Shown: one piece after another, positions 10,801 through 22,639 of the stretch
Layout: each line of letters begins with the position of its first letter
Position numbering within the stretch: position 1 is the first letter of the stretch
Assembly (NCBI RefSeq): GCF_042453785.1
Contig: NC_091671.1
Coordinates: 32,999,001-33,063,000, forward strand
DNA: 64,000 bases
From: Malus domestica
Taxonomy: Eukaryota; Streptophyta; Magnoliopsida; Rosales; Rosaceae
Direction: 5' to 3'
Notes under the pieces: generated by a model
Database searches by the model: none
Seen by the model: the letters and a program-made list of their open reading frames with translations, nothing else
Told to the model about the DNA's origin: nothing
Made by a program: the position numbers and the translations under genes

Positions 10801-13800
10801 GGAATAGGACGCCTTCAAATGTACTAAACACACCCGTTTTCTGATACATCCCGATGTCAAGAAGAAAGAATGGTCAATCCCCATTCAAAACCGAAGCAAG
10901 CAAAGCCGATGCACAACGGTACATGGATAATGTAAAGTTGCTCAAAACGAATGTAGTGTTACCTCTGACACAGCTAAGCAACGCTAAGGTTGCAAGATTA
11001 CCACAAGGCTTCGTAAAAGCTCTACCAAAAGGGGTGGAACCAAGCTTTCTCCCAACCAAGAGGACTGAAGAAGGTTTTGATCCAAACGCCTACAAACTCA
11101 TGTCAAAAGCTGGGTACGACTTCGCTTATTCTTCGAATCCTGGAAAAAAGGTTTCAAACACCGTCAACAATAAAGAACATGACCTCACTGAGACTCAAAA
11201 GAAGTTGAAGAAGCATGGTTACGGAATTAACAACAACAAAGCTGGACTTGGCTTCACACCAAATGCACCCGTGAAAATTTCAAGCAAAGCGAAAAATGCT
11301 AGCACTCAACACATTAGTGTGAGCATTGAACAAGATCGAGATGAGCCTAAATTCGCCCCTCAAACGCCAATCTTCGATAGGATGAAACGTTCAAGACCCA
11401 GAACGTCAGCCCTTGATCACATTGGTGGTCAAAACCGAACCTCCGTCTTCAAGAGGCTTAACAGGCCAACATCCCGAAACTCTATTTTTGAAAGGTTGTC
11501 AAAACCTAATAAGCAAAGCAACACGGCTAGCTCTCCTCCTCGTCAGTCAGCTTTGGAAAAACTTGAAGACAACATGAAGTTTTCTGGAAATAGGGAAACA
11601 ACGTCAAAGGAAGAAAAACTCGACAGGCTAGCAGAAAAAGGCGATATTCGAAGCTCAATTCCTTCAAGGATGAAGCGTCAAGCAATCTTAGAGGTTGACG
11701 CAAATGGACCACTGATAGTAAGAAGACGCACCATCATCCATACTGGACAATCTGCATACCAACAAACCCAAGAGGACGACCCTAAAGAGGAAGTCCAAGA
11801 TGTCTTCCATATCACGATCCAAGAAGGCAAAGAAGATGAGACCCCTGAAGAAGATGTCACTGCTGCACCACCACAACTTGAGGATGAGGGGCAAGCCACG
11901 GTTGACGATCTCAAGGAGCTCAACTTGGGCACAAAAGAGGAGCAAAAACCTATCTTTGTAAGTGCACTGCTAAGAGCAGACGAGATAGAGGAGTACTACC
12001 AACTGCTATCAGAGTACAAAGACGTCTTTGCCTGGACTTACAAAGAAATGCCCGGCCTTGACCCTGTCATCGCTGTGCATCATCTTGCAGTCAAGCCTGG
12101 AACACGACCAATAAAGCAAACTCAAAGGCGCTATCGATCCGAGCTCATTCCACAAATCGAGGCAGAGATTGACAAGCTAATCGAAGCAGGATTCATTCGA
12201 GAGGTGTAATACCCCAAGTGGATCTCCAACATCGTCATCGTCTTTAAGAAATCTGGACAAATACGCGTTTGCGTAGACTTCCGGGACCTCAACGACGCTT
12301 GTCCGAAGGACGACTTCCCCTTGCCAATCATCGAAATCATGGTGGACGCAACCACTGGCCACGAGGCACTGTCATTCATGGACGGCTCTTCTGGATACAA
12401 TCAAATTCGTATGGCTCTCGAAGACGAGGAACTAACAGCATTCCGCACTCCAAAAGGTATCTACTGTTACAAGGTGATGCCATTTGGTCTAAAGAACGCT
12501 GGAGCTACATATTAACGAGCAATGCAGAAAATCTTTAATGACATACTACACAAGAAGGTAGAATGTTATGTGGACGATGTGGTGGTCAAAACAAAGAAAA
12601 GATCAGATCACTTGAAGGATTTACGAGTAGTGTTCGAAAGGCTACGAAAATACAACCTCAAGATGAACCCGTTAAAATGTGCGTTTGGCGTCACCTCCGG
12701 AAAGTTCCTCGGCTTCATTATCAAGCACCGTGGTATTGAAGTGGACTAATAAAAAATCAAGGTCATTCAAAGCATGCCTGAGCCAAGAAACCTGCATGAG
12801 CTGAAAAGTCTACAAGGACGGCTTGCCTTCATCAGACGCTTCATCTTTAACCTTGCAGGGCGTTGTCAACCGTTCAGCCGACTCATGAAGAAGGATGTTC
12901 CGTTTATATGGGACGAAGCATGCCACAATGCTTTTGAAAGCATAAAAAAGTATTTGTCAAGTCCACCTGTCTTGGGGGCGCCTGTGCCCGGGAAACCACT
13001 CATATTGTACATCGCCGCTCAGGAAAGTTCAGTTGGAGCACTCTTGGCGCAAGAGAATGAATCCCAGAAAGAAGGAGCGCTTTACTACCTCAGCCGAACC
13101 TTCACCGGCGCCGAGTTGAACTACTCCCCAATAGAAAAGATGTGCCTTACCTTGGTGTTCGCCATCCAGAAACTCAGGCATTACATGCATGCTTACACCA
13201 TCCACTTGGTTGCAAAAGCTGACCCGGTCAAATACATCATGTCCAAACCCGTCTTGACAGGGTGACTCGCTAAATGGGCGCTGCTTCTTAACCAATATGA
13301 GATCATCTACGTCCCAGCTAAAGCCGTAAAGGGACAAGCGCTGTCAGACTTTCTTGCCGATCACCCAATCCCAGCTGATTGGAAAATCTCAGACGACTTG
13401 CCTGATGAGGAAGTGTTCTACATCGACATCTTCCCGACATGGACGATGTTCTTTGACGGATCTGCACGAGCAGACGGAGCAGGGGCAGAAGTAGTATTCA
13501 TGTCGCCGTAAAGGCATATATTACCTTATTCCTTTCAACTAAGCGAATTATGCTCCAACAATGTCGCTGAGTACCAAGCACTGATCATCAGACTCCAAAT
13601 GGCGATCAATATGGGAATCACAGCCCTTGAGATATTTGTCGACTCCAAGCTCATAATCAATCAACTCTTAACTGAATATGAGGTGAAGAAAGATGATCTC
13701 ATCCCATACTTTCGGCTGGCAACTCAACTGTTACAAGAGTTTGAGACTGTGACACTAGAGCATGTGCCAAGAAAAGAAAATCAAATGGCAGATGCTCTTG

Positions 13801-15191
13801 CCAACCTAGCCTCAAGCATGACATTAGGAGAAGATGAAGCTGCAGACGTGCCAGTCTGCCAAAGATGGGTGATCCCCCTCGTCACTGAAATTCTACTAGA
13901 TGATACAAATGTCATCTCAGTACTTCCAGTCGATGTTGAAGAGTGGAGACAACCGCTGATCGATTACTTAGAGTATGGAAAACTTCCAGATGATCCTAAA
14001 CACCGCTCTGAAATACGTCGACGAGCACCTCGCTTCCTCTATTACAAAGAAACACTCTACCGACGCTCTTTCGAATGAGTACTTCTGAGATGCCTAGGTG
14101 AGGAAGAAGTTAATCAAGCCATGGAAGAAGCACACTCAGGCGTATGCGGAGCGCATCAATCTGGACCAAAGCTACATTTCCAGCTCAAAAGAATGGGTTA
14201 CTACTGGCCAAGCATGGTGAATGACTGCCTGGAACATGCCAAACGGTGCTAAGCCTGCCAATTCCACGCCAACTTCATACACCAACCACCTGAGCCATTA
14301 CACCCTACAGCTGCTTCATGGCCATTCGATGCATGGGGATTGGACGTCGTAGGACCAATTACTCCGAAATCATCTGCAGGAGAAGCTTACATCCTAGCTG
14401 CAACAGATTACTTCTCCAAGTGGGCTGAAGCCATACCCCTAAGGGAAGTAAAGAAGGAAACTGTCGTCCGTTTCATCAAGGAGCACATCATCCACCGATA
14501 TGGGGTGCCTCGCTACATCATCACTGACAACGGAAAGCAATTCTCCAACCGACTCGTGGATGAGCTATGTGAGAAATACAAGTTCAAGCAGCATAAGTCT
14601 TCCATGTATCATGCCCCGGCCAACGGTCTTGCAGAAGCATTCAACAAAACATTGTGCAATCTCTTAAAGAAGGTGATCGGTCGAACAAAGAGAGACTGGC
14701 ATGAAAGAATAAGCGAAGCACTTTGGGCATATCGGACGACACATAGGACTCCTACCCAAGCTACGCCTTATTCTCTTGTATATGGCGTGGAAGCTGTTCT
14801 ACCGCTCGAAAGTCAAATCCCCTCACTGAGAATGGCTATACAAGAAGGCTTGACTGAGAAGGAGAATGCAAAGTTGCGCCTTCAAGAGTTGGAAGCACTC
14901 GACGAAAGAAGGCTCGAAGCTCAACAACACTTGGAATGCTACCAAGCACGGCTATCCAAGGCATTCAACAAGAAGGTCCGCCCAAGGTCTTTCCAAACTG
15001 GAGATCTCGTCCTCGCATTGTGTAGGCCTATCATCACAACTCACAAGACGAAAAACAAGTTCACATCAAAGTGGGATGGACCATACGTAATACAAAAGGT
15101 TTACACCAACGACGCCTACTTAATCATGGCAGAAGACGGCTTGAAGATTGGCCCTATCAATGGAAGATTCTTGAAGCGCTACTACCCCTAA
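7882..15191 (+). pseudogene. Tat gag-pol polyprotein, broken by one frameshift and 13 stops
   Basis: The ATG at 7882 opens gag: an N-terminal region with a coiled-coil-like EQLAHMNEAIARLTRIVEEK and acidic repeats, then a capsid-like retrotransposon gag domain at about 8570-8920 (FEWYTDLEPESINSWEQLER). One frameshift lies near 8660. The rest keeps one frame to the stop at 15189. In order: a CKYH...GKC Cys/His motif (about 9400); protease with active site DGGS (10266-10277); RT (about 12150-12750, YVDD at 12567-12578); gypsy RNase H; a second RNase H (FFDGSARADG, EIFVDSKLI; 13440-13830); and integrase with its zinc region (14110-14260) and DDE core (DVVGP, ITDNGKQF, AEAFNK; 14340-14720). Premature stops are at 8931, 9855, 10557, 10605, 10842, 12207, 12513, 12747, 12750, 13263, 13509, 14076 and 14250. 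Confidence 0.93.
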
Positions 15192-15478
15192 AAGGCGACA
15201 ACCAAAGCTCCTGGCCCGCAAAAGCATAAACTGTGTACGGTAAAATCATCAGAAAAAAAAATGCATTTGAACTACGTTATGACTTGATCTCTCCTCAACA
15301 GAGGGTACGTAGGCAACTTGAAACGTCAAAACTTCAAGTACAGTCACACCATCTAAAAAAAAAAAAAACACTTTAAAGAATGAAGAGCAAATTCAAGAAT
15401 GTAAATACTTTATTTCTTTGAAAGAAGGAGTCGACTTCAAAAGCCATATTACAAAAAAAAAAAAAAAAAAAAAAGATA
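15192..15478. other. Post-pol non-coding segment of the Tat element
   Basis: It contains GACTTGATCTCTCCTCAACA and GAGGGTACGTAGGCAACTT. The same pair of motifs (GACTTGATCCTTCAACAAGG, TTCGTAGGCAATCT) appears at 28971-29010 in the decayed retroelement region, so it marks the post-pol part of related elements. Two long A-runs (15355-15369, 15454-15473) lie at the 3' side of the antisense gene. Confidence 0.7.
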
Positions 15479-18400
15479 CTACTTGAAAACTATGTCCCCA
15501 AAACTACGAAGACAATCTTGAAGCAAGCTTTCCAAAGTCTTCAAAGTCTCTACCTCGGTGGGAGACAAGATGGGCAACTCCATAGTCATGCATTTCTCTC
15601 GTTCTAGGCATGAAATCTCCTCCTGGTATTGAGAAAGTGTAGTTCCTTACTCCGCGAGAACACTTTCAAGTTGCGATGCTTCGATTACCAACTGCTTTTT
15701 CTCTCTCGCCAACGTATCTAGACGCACCTGGACATAAGATAAAGAAGTCTCTGTAACTTGATAATCTCCCGAAGCAGCTTGCTGAGAAGACTGGACTTGA
15801 GCCAGTGATGAGTTTATTATTGCTAGCTGATGAGCTCTAACATCTGGACTCAACTTCTCCAAGGAAATGGCACGCAAGGAAGAATACTCAGTCGAGGCGG
15901 CCATAAGCTCGGCAATCTTGATCTTCAAGGATGAAGAGTCAATGTTAAGGTTGTCAATAACAGAAACAAGCTTCGACAAATCCTCATTAAGCAACATAAG
16001 GTCTTCCAACGGGCACTTAGAAATCCTCTCGTCTATATGGCTCTTGACATCCATTGCCGCACTAAGACTGATGCGATGGATGACTTGCTCAGTATCGCTA
16101 AGGTTCGGCCCTCTCAAAGAGATCTCAGAGCTAGCTGGCAAAGGTGTTGGACACATGACGGGTTCTTGCATACCTTCACCTACACATGGCAAACTTGGGA
16201 AGTTCGGCGGATTTGGAACAAGCTCTGCACCAGGCGGATCTCCGATCTCCTTGTCTGTAGGTAGTTTGCCCGCAAATAGCATCTCCGTATAGGAATAAAC
16301 ATCTGCAGTTGCCAAATCAAAAGAACAAGAAGGCCCAACCTAAAGAAGACAAAGAAAGATGTTAGAAACGAAAGCAAAATAATGAAAGCATAAGAAATCA
16401 CGAGAGGGAATGAAGTACATACATCTCTCTCAAATGGCACACAGTCATCGAGTAGAGGAGGTCTAAACACTTCTTTCCTCTTATGACGAAAATTGACATC
16501 GCTGTCAACCTGAGCATCCTCAAGTGGTCGGTTGTTTGAAACTTGTTGACACTGTTGCAAAATAAATCCATCTTCGTGTGAGTCAACTTCATCTCCCACC
16601 TCTTCAGAAGCATCCGGATGACGAGGAGACAAGCATGGGCATTGAGGAGCTAAAGCTACAGGTCTATCTTGTAAGGGAGCCGCACTGGTGCAATCAAGAG
16701 CTACCGCTTGCATAGGAACCACATGACAGCCCTCTCTCGACATATCATTGCCCGAGTAAGAAGAATTGGTACCACTTGCCATCCCCAAATTCTTATAATA
16801 TACCTTTGACCACCAACGAGCATAAACACGGGTCACTGGATTACTCTTGAACTCGTCATTGACTGGCAGCGTGATAACAACATTTGTACGTGCACGGGTA
16901 CAAGACTCCCAATGCATATACACGGCCTGCAATGATGCTGATTGGTTCTTTTCCTTCAGCTTGCCTGGCAAGTTTTGGACAAAACCAAATTGCCTGCTGA
17001 AACGGTGAGGACTATATGGCTAAACAATGCACCGGTCTTCTTGCCGCAAAGAAACAAACCCCGAACGAAAACTTATAAGATAAGACAAGTCTGACGAGCG
17101 GAGATGTGAATTGTCTACGATGCCTCGCCGCACCGAGCCAACTCTCGCTAAGGGGTCCATCCTCAAATCTTCATAACTTTCAAATAGCGCTCGTGCCTGC
17201 AAATCATCAAGGCCTTTCACGGAGAGCACGCCAGAATACTTCGTCATCAAAGGCCCCATCTTGGCTGCAGTCGATGAAGAAGGCCTTGACTTGTCTAGAG
17301 CCGTCAAAGAAAAGTGAGTGCCAAAATATTCACCCAACCAACCATACACATAGTGGTAAGGAAGCACCGCAGCACGATCTTCAGTGCTTGCCGAGTTCGA
17401 AACAATGTTCAAGCCATTGTAAATGTTGGCTAAAACCGGAATAGCAAGGCTAAAAGACTCACCTGCAGCCATCTTGCTAGCAATTTTGAAAACTCCATGA
17501 CGAACTAAGTTGACGTCGCCTGTCGGGAAAACAAACTTACAAAGCCAACAAGCTAAAAAAGTAGCTAGGTAAGACTCATCCACATGCTCTGATACTATGC
17601 CAAGATTCTCAAACGCTCTCAACTTGTCAGAAGAGCGACGCCTGGTTGAGCCAATAACACCGGACGGGTCTGAGTCTCCATTTGGCCTAGTGGTCTTGTT
17701 ACGACAACTTTTCTTCGAAGACCTCTTATACCTCATGGCCTCCCAGTACCAAAATCGGATCCATGAGGAAATCCTCACGCCTGATTTACCTTGAGCATCC
17801 TGGAAAAGCTTGTGATACGCCCAAAACAAATAGCGACAACTCGCAGGTAATCCTCGGCTATTGCAAAGAGAAAGTTCCTCTGCGCTGGGAACGACCTCGT
17901 CATAAAACTTACCATGGATCGGCAAGCCTCCTATCCTGTGAAGATCCCACAGTGAAATTGACATCTCCCCTTGCGTCGTGTGAAGTGTGTTGGTCCCTGA
18001 ACACCAATTCTCAAAGAACGCTTGAAGGACGGAAGGATGACAATCATAACTAAACAAAGATGCGTACACAGCGTGGTAAATGCCCACTTTAGTAAGCACA
18101 TCTTTAGATCGGCTTAAGACATCTTCAAGCCACTCCCAATAAAGCTCATCAAAGACGGCTTCTCCAGTAGTCGACAGGGTACCATTCCAAGCCATGGCTC
18201 CGCTACGAATGTGATCACCAAGAAGCTTAAACAAGGCCGGGTGATGGTCACGAGCATGGTGCGAATGATTCAAAATAAGAACCCTCAATGTGCACGCCTT
18301 TTTCTTCGTAATTGGTTGAACAGTGTCTACCACCTTCCAAGATACTTCAGAAGACCATGACTTAATATGCATGGAATTGTCTTTCACGGGAAAAGCAAGC

Positions 18401-18516
18401 GCCTTAGGACCAGTTAGAGGCGGGTAAAGCTTCAACGTTATTCCCTCATCTTGTGAATCGCCTTCTTTTGCAAGAATGGTGATGGTGTTGTTCCTAAAAC
18501 ATTTGAAAAATACCAT
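15479..18516 (-). pseudogene. Antisense plant mobile domain (PMD) gene carried by the retrotransposon
   Basis: The first ATG is at 18516. Exon 1 runs to 16423 and exon 2 from 16339 to the stop at 15479. The 83 bp intron starts GTATGT and ends CTTTAG, and the frame continues across it. Exon 1 resembles the plant mobile domain (aminotransferase-like, PMD/MAIL-type) family: ILNHSHHARDHHPALFKLLG, SISLWDLHRIGGLPIHGKFY, the long WIRFWYWEA segment, then YSPHRFSRQFGF after an in-frame TAG at 17020-17022. Exon 2 is a Pro-rich linker plus a coiled-coil tail, with a second in-frame stop (TAA, 15647-15649) shortly before the natural end. Both stops read as C-to-T changes. It is transcriptionally opposite to gag-pol. 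PMD proteins occur both as host genes and inside plant transposons; captured or co-opted status here is inference. Confidence 0.75.
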
Positions 18517-18859
18517 GACCACAAATCAGCCACAAAACTTGAGCTGCAAGACAAAGATGACAGCTACAGGATGGTCCTTCAAGGCACGTTACAGTGGCAA
18601 AAGAAACCAAAATACTACGCAATCGCACTACGCAAACCCGCAGTGATTACGCAAGCAATTTCTCGTACCACACGACAGCGCGCCACCGAGGGAAAACTGT
18701 GGTCAAAAGGCACTACACAGCGAAACCTCGTTGCAGTCTTTTACACAAGCATACCCACGGCCTGCTACCACGGCTCTAAAAGCTTTGCGAAGATCCTGGC
18801 GTCAAGCTCTGCCTTCTCAAGATTAAAAAAAATAAAAAAAAAAATTCCTGACATTACAA

Positions 18860-19266
18860 ACAAAGAAATCCATCAATGGGGACACACACATTGTACGTTA
18901 TATATATATATAGACATATGTGTGCATGGTTTGGTGATGGGACAAGTGCACAAAATGGAGATGGTGACAAGACGATCAACCTCAACATATATATATATAA
19001 GGACGCAAATGGTGATGGTGATGGGACAAATATATATATATACATATATGCATGGCTCAAAAGATGGAAATGGTATGCACGGCTCAAAAGACATATATAT
19101 ATATATACACACACACACATGTGACTCACCAAGTAAAAGGAGCATGAAGGAATTGCAAAGGGCAAAGCACATTATATTACATATGTATGCACGGTGATAA
19201 AGCAAACTGCAACGGTAATAAAGCAAACTGCAATAGCGATAAAGCAAACTACAACAGCAGCCTTCC

Positions 19267-19321
<55 letters not shown>

Positions 19322-19455
19322 TATATATACTCAAGTGACACACCAAGTAAAAGCAGCAGCGCATGATTGCTGGACAATGGTGCAGTGGTGATGCAAGGCA
19401 ACAAGCAACGCATTGGCTGAAGCTGTGTAATGAATGTACAAGCAAATGAGCAATC

Positions 19456-19505
<50 letters not shown>

Positions 19506-19510
19506 GTCCC
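18860..19510. repeat. TA/CA microsatellite cluster
   Basis: Several (TA)n and (CA)n runs occur, the longest at 19267-19330 and 19457-19502. Also present is a short 20-21 bp tandem repeat (AAAGCAAACTGCAA..., three copies at 19198-19257). Open frames in this area are simple Tyr/Ile repeats from the microsatellites, not genes. Confidence 0.9.
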
Positions 19511-19619
19511 AGGAGAAGCAAATGAAATGTGGTGGCTATTCAAAACGCAGGTCCGTGATTGTGCAAACTGTGCAAATGACCACCCGTGCCTGGAAAAGAA
19601 AAACCAAAATGAGAGGTGA

Positions 19620-20012
19620 TATGATGGTGCATTGGGAAAATATGATTGTGTACAAAAAAGAAAGTGCCAAGTGCATTGGGAAAATATGATCGTGTGGGAA
19701 AATATGATTGTGTACAAAAAAGAAAGTGCCAAGTGCATTGGAAAAATATGATTGTGTACAAAAAAAGAAAGTGCCAAGTGCATTGGGAAAATATGATTGT
19801 GTACAAAAAAGAAAGTGCCAAGTGCATTGGGAAAATATGATCGTGTGGGAATATATGATTGCGTACAAAAAAGAAAGTGCCAAGTGCATTGGGAAAATAT
19901 GATTGTGTACAAAAAAGAAAGTGCCAATATGTTTGTGTACAAAAAAAGAAAGTGCCAAGTGCATTGGGAAAATACGATTGTGTACAAAAAAGAAAGTGCC
20001 AAAAAAAAAAAA
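19620..20012. repeat. Minisatellite, unit about 44 bp, 7 or more copies
   Basis: The unit contains GTGCATTGGGAAAATATGAT followed by TGTGTACAAAAAAGAAAGTG. Copies start near 19628, 19671, 19733, 19778, 19822, 19886 and 19959; some carry a short partial unit with a CGTGTGGG variant. On the minus strand it reads as a repeated FFFVHNHIFPMHLA-like string in all frames, which is a by-product. It lies between the two antisense genes. Confidence 0.9.
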
Positions 20013-20274
20013 GGTGAAAGAATAGTGCATTAGTCACCATCTAAAAGGAAATGGATGTGTCAAGCACCATCTAAAAAAAAATAAAAAAAATAAAAGAAAA
20101 AAAAATAAAAAAGAAGAAAAAGAAGGAAGTAACGCATTTTAGTCAGATATACATTTTATTTGTATTTAGCACAACATACTGAATAAAATAAAGCATGTCC
20201 ATTGATATCTCTAAAAAGATTACAAGTGTGTAAAAAAAAAAAGAAAGTCAAATCAAATTTACAGGAAGGGATCT

Positions 20275-20889
20275 TCAAGGATGATCAGGTGGCGCCTCAT
20301 CACTCGGCGGAGCTCCAGAAAGACGAAGCACCAGAGATTGATTATCCGGAGCTTCAACACTTGGTGAAGCGCCAGAGGACGAAGGCAGAAGTTGCCGCTG
20401 GAGTAACGCCACAAACCTCTGATGATCACTCTGAATCCGAACTTCGGACTCCTGCAGCTGGTCAAGCTTCCTCTTCATACTTGTTGAGTAATTAGTTGCG
20501 AGCATGTGCAACTCTTTATTCTCGTGCCTAAGCACCCTGACCTCTTGCCGAAGACTGGCCACCTCAGCCATCAACGACTCAACCTGACGAGATCGAGCAA
20601 GAAGGCGTTGGCCCATGTTTGAAACTGAACCTGCACATCGGACGTTGTAGGCTAGAGAGTCCTGAACAACCAGCTCGTCGGACCGCCTGGAAAGTATCAT
20701 AGTGTCTCTAGGAGTGAGAAGATTTCTGGCCACCACCAAAGCGGTTGTATCGTTCATCATCATAGAATCCCCAACTGTAAGAGGACCATTGGGAGATACG
20801 AAGGACGGCTGCCAAATGTTGTTTGAAGAAGATATGTCACTATCTTCCCCGACATTCAAGTTAAGACGACGGTCAGAAGGGCAAGACAT
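20275..20889 (-). CDS. Second antisense ORF of the retrotransposon, coiled-coil protein
   Basis: The ATG is at 20889 (MSCPSDRRLNLNVGEDSD...) and the stop at 20275, giving 204 aa. After a Ser/Asn-rich N-terminus, residues of about 95-165 form a predicted coiled coil (RQVESLMAEVASLRQEVRVL, then HENKELHMLA and KRKLDQLQE). The C-terminus is Pro/Ser-rich with repeated APPSDEAP-like motifs. No stop or frameshift interrupts it, unlike gag-pol and the PMD gene. I do not know its function. Antisense ORFs between pol and the 3' LTR are known in Tat-lineage elements (for example Grande), so it is probably an element gene and not an inserted host gene. Confidence 0.6.
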   Translation of the reverse strand: MSCPSDRRLNLNVGEDSDISSSNNIWQPSFVSPNGPLTVGDSMMMNDTTALVVARNLLTPRDTMILSRRSDELVVQDSLAYNVRCAGSVSNMGQRLLARSRQVESLMAEVASLRQEVRVLRHENKELHMLATNYSTSMKRKLDQLQESEVRIQSDHQRFVALLQRQLLPSSSGASPSVEAPDNQSLVLRLSGAPPSDEAPPDHP

Positions 20890-21099
20890 TTTCGAAGGTG
20901 TGAAGAAAAAGAAGAGGTCGGACAAATCAAGTTTTTAGAAGTGTAAGTAGGGAGCTTCTACAGGCGGAAAATTCAAGTGTGCTTTGGAATGTGATCCGTG
21001 CCTCTCTTTTAAAATCAGCACTCAACGGAGCTTCAGAAATCGAAGAGGCAAGCTCAGAGATCGAATAGACGTCTGTTTTCTCAAAAGCTGGGCTGTTCA

Positions 21100-21305
21100 G
21101 AAACCACGGGCCGATCTCAGATATCGAAAAGGCGCCAGTTTTTTTTTTCAGCCTCGTTAGCACCTATCACATGCACACTCAGCTTTGCGAAAATCACGGA
21201 TAATTTGTCGAAGCGCCGATCTCAGATATCGAAGAGGCGCCAGTCTTTTTCAGCCTCGTCAGCACCTGTCACATGCACACTTAGTTTTGCGAAAATTATG
21301 GGCAA
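21100..21305. repeat. Tandem duplication of about 103 bp in the Tat 3' region
   Basis: GCCGATCTCAGATATCGAA plus a CAGCCTCGT(T/C)AGCACCT block occurs at about 21112-21200 and again at about 21215-21303, with a few substitutions and a T-run length difference. Confidence 0.8.
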
Positions 21306-21574
21306 TTTGTCGAAGATTTCTGATAAAGAAGAAAGCGCGTGGAGCCATACTGATCAATCACTCAATGGTTGCCAACACGAGTGAAAGAATAGTACATCTA
21401 CAGGTATTAAAGAACTTCCTATAACTGTCCACCTACACCGTCCATAGCAAGGCAGACTTGCAAAAATGCCTAACCCTTCCTCATTTCCAAGAGTACACTC
21501 TCAGCAGAGCCTCTCGAAATACCCAGTTTTCTTCCTCTCTTGGAGTACCTCTGCAAACAAATGATACCAAAGCA

Positions 21575-22330
21575 AAAGTATCTCATATCACCAGGGTAGA
21601 AAGCAAGAGTATCTCATATCATGCTTTCTCCCTGTCCTTTCCTTTGCCCTTGTTCTTACCTGCAAAGACAAGGATAAAGAAAGCAATATGTCGGAACCTC
21701 CACTCAAACTCCGGGCAAGGAACCGACTACCGGGAACCTTTGCCTGGTTGCTTACCTGGCTTTACTCTTGAGTACTCGTCTTCAGTTGCTGATGTACTTC
21801 CGAAGAAGATGCCATATTTGCCCGGAGAACAGATAAGGCAAGTGAAAATGATACCTTGAAGCATGTGGAGACAACGTGCTGATTTCCTTCAAGATCAAGT
21901 CTCCCCTTCCTTGCACAATCAACCAACCCAGCAGAAGGAGTCTAAGTTGAATCCAAGAGCTCGAGAAGTTTCAACAAACATATTGGCGGCACCATCATCG
22001 AAGAACAAAGCCTCGCTGTGCAACGCTGTCAAATCGCCACCATTTCTTCGAAAGCAATAGTATTTCATATCATGCTTTCTCCCTATTCTTTTCTTTGTCC
22101 TTGTTTTTACCTGTGGGACAAGGAGAAAGAAAGCAATCAGACAGCACTTGGTATCAAACTTCCGATCTGGAACCAACTGCTTGGAACCCTTCCCTGATTG
22201 CTTACCTAGCACTGCTCTTGAAGTACCCATTGTTTCAACATCATATGCTTCTAAAGAAAATACCACATCTGCTTGAAGAACAGATAAGGCAAGGGAAAAT
22301 GATACATTGAAGCATGTAGAGACAAGCACA
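21575..22330. repeat. Diverged tandem repeat of about 455 bp, two copies
   Basis: TTTCATATCATGCTTTCTCC-like sequence, GACAAGGA(G/T)AAAGAAAGCAA, and GAACAGATAAGGCAAG(T/G)GAAAATGATAC occur in the same order at about 21610-21865 and 22055-22325. Both copies are non-coding and part of the long region before the 3' LTR. Confidence 0.75.
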
Positions 22331-22639
22331 ACAAAACACGAGTCGATTCATCCGTTACTTCTTCAAAATCAAAAGTATCTCATATCATTAGGGTTGCAAT
22401 CACTCTGGGTTTGGTGGACCTGTTTCGACCCTCAAATTCTTGGGTCAACCCGTTAGACGTTGTGAGCTACACGTGCCGATTTACCACCCTTGAATCAAAT
22501 CCTTAAAGATTAAGTCACCAACTGGAAGAAGCGCCCATCACTCTTGAAGATCATACCGTTGACCAAACTGCTCAGGGTTCATATGAAAATGCTGCGAACT
22601 TCCTTGATCTTTCAAAGCAGGCATGTCCTGAAACTGCTC

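Noticed and set aside
18854..19521. Several Tyr/Ile-rich frames on both strands
   Set aside because: Translations of TA/CA microsatellites.
19331..20040. Minus frames encoding repeated FFFVHNHIFPMHLA-like strings
   Set aside because: All three frames show the same peptide because of the 44 bp minisatellite; not a selected protein.
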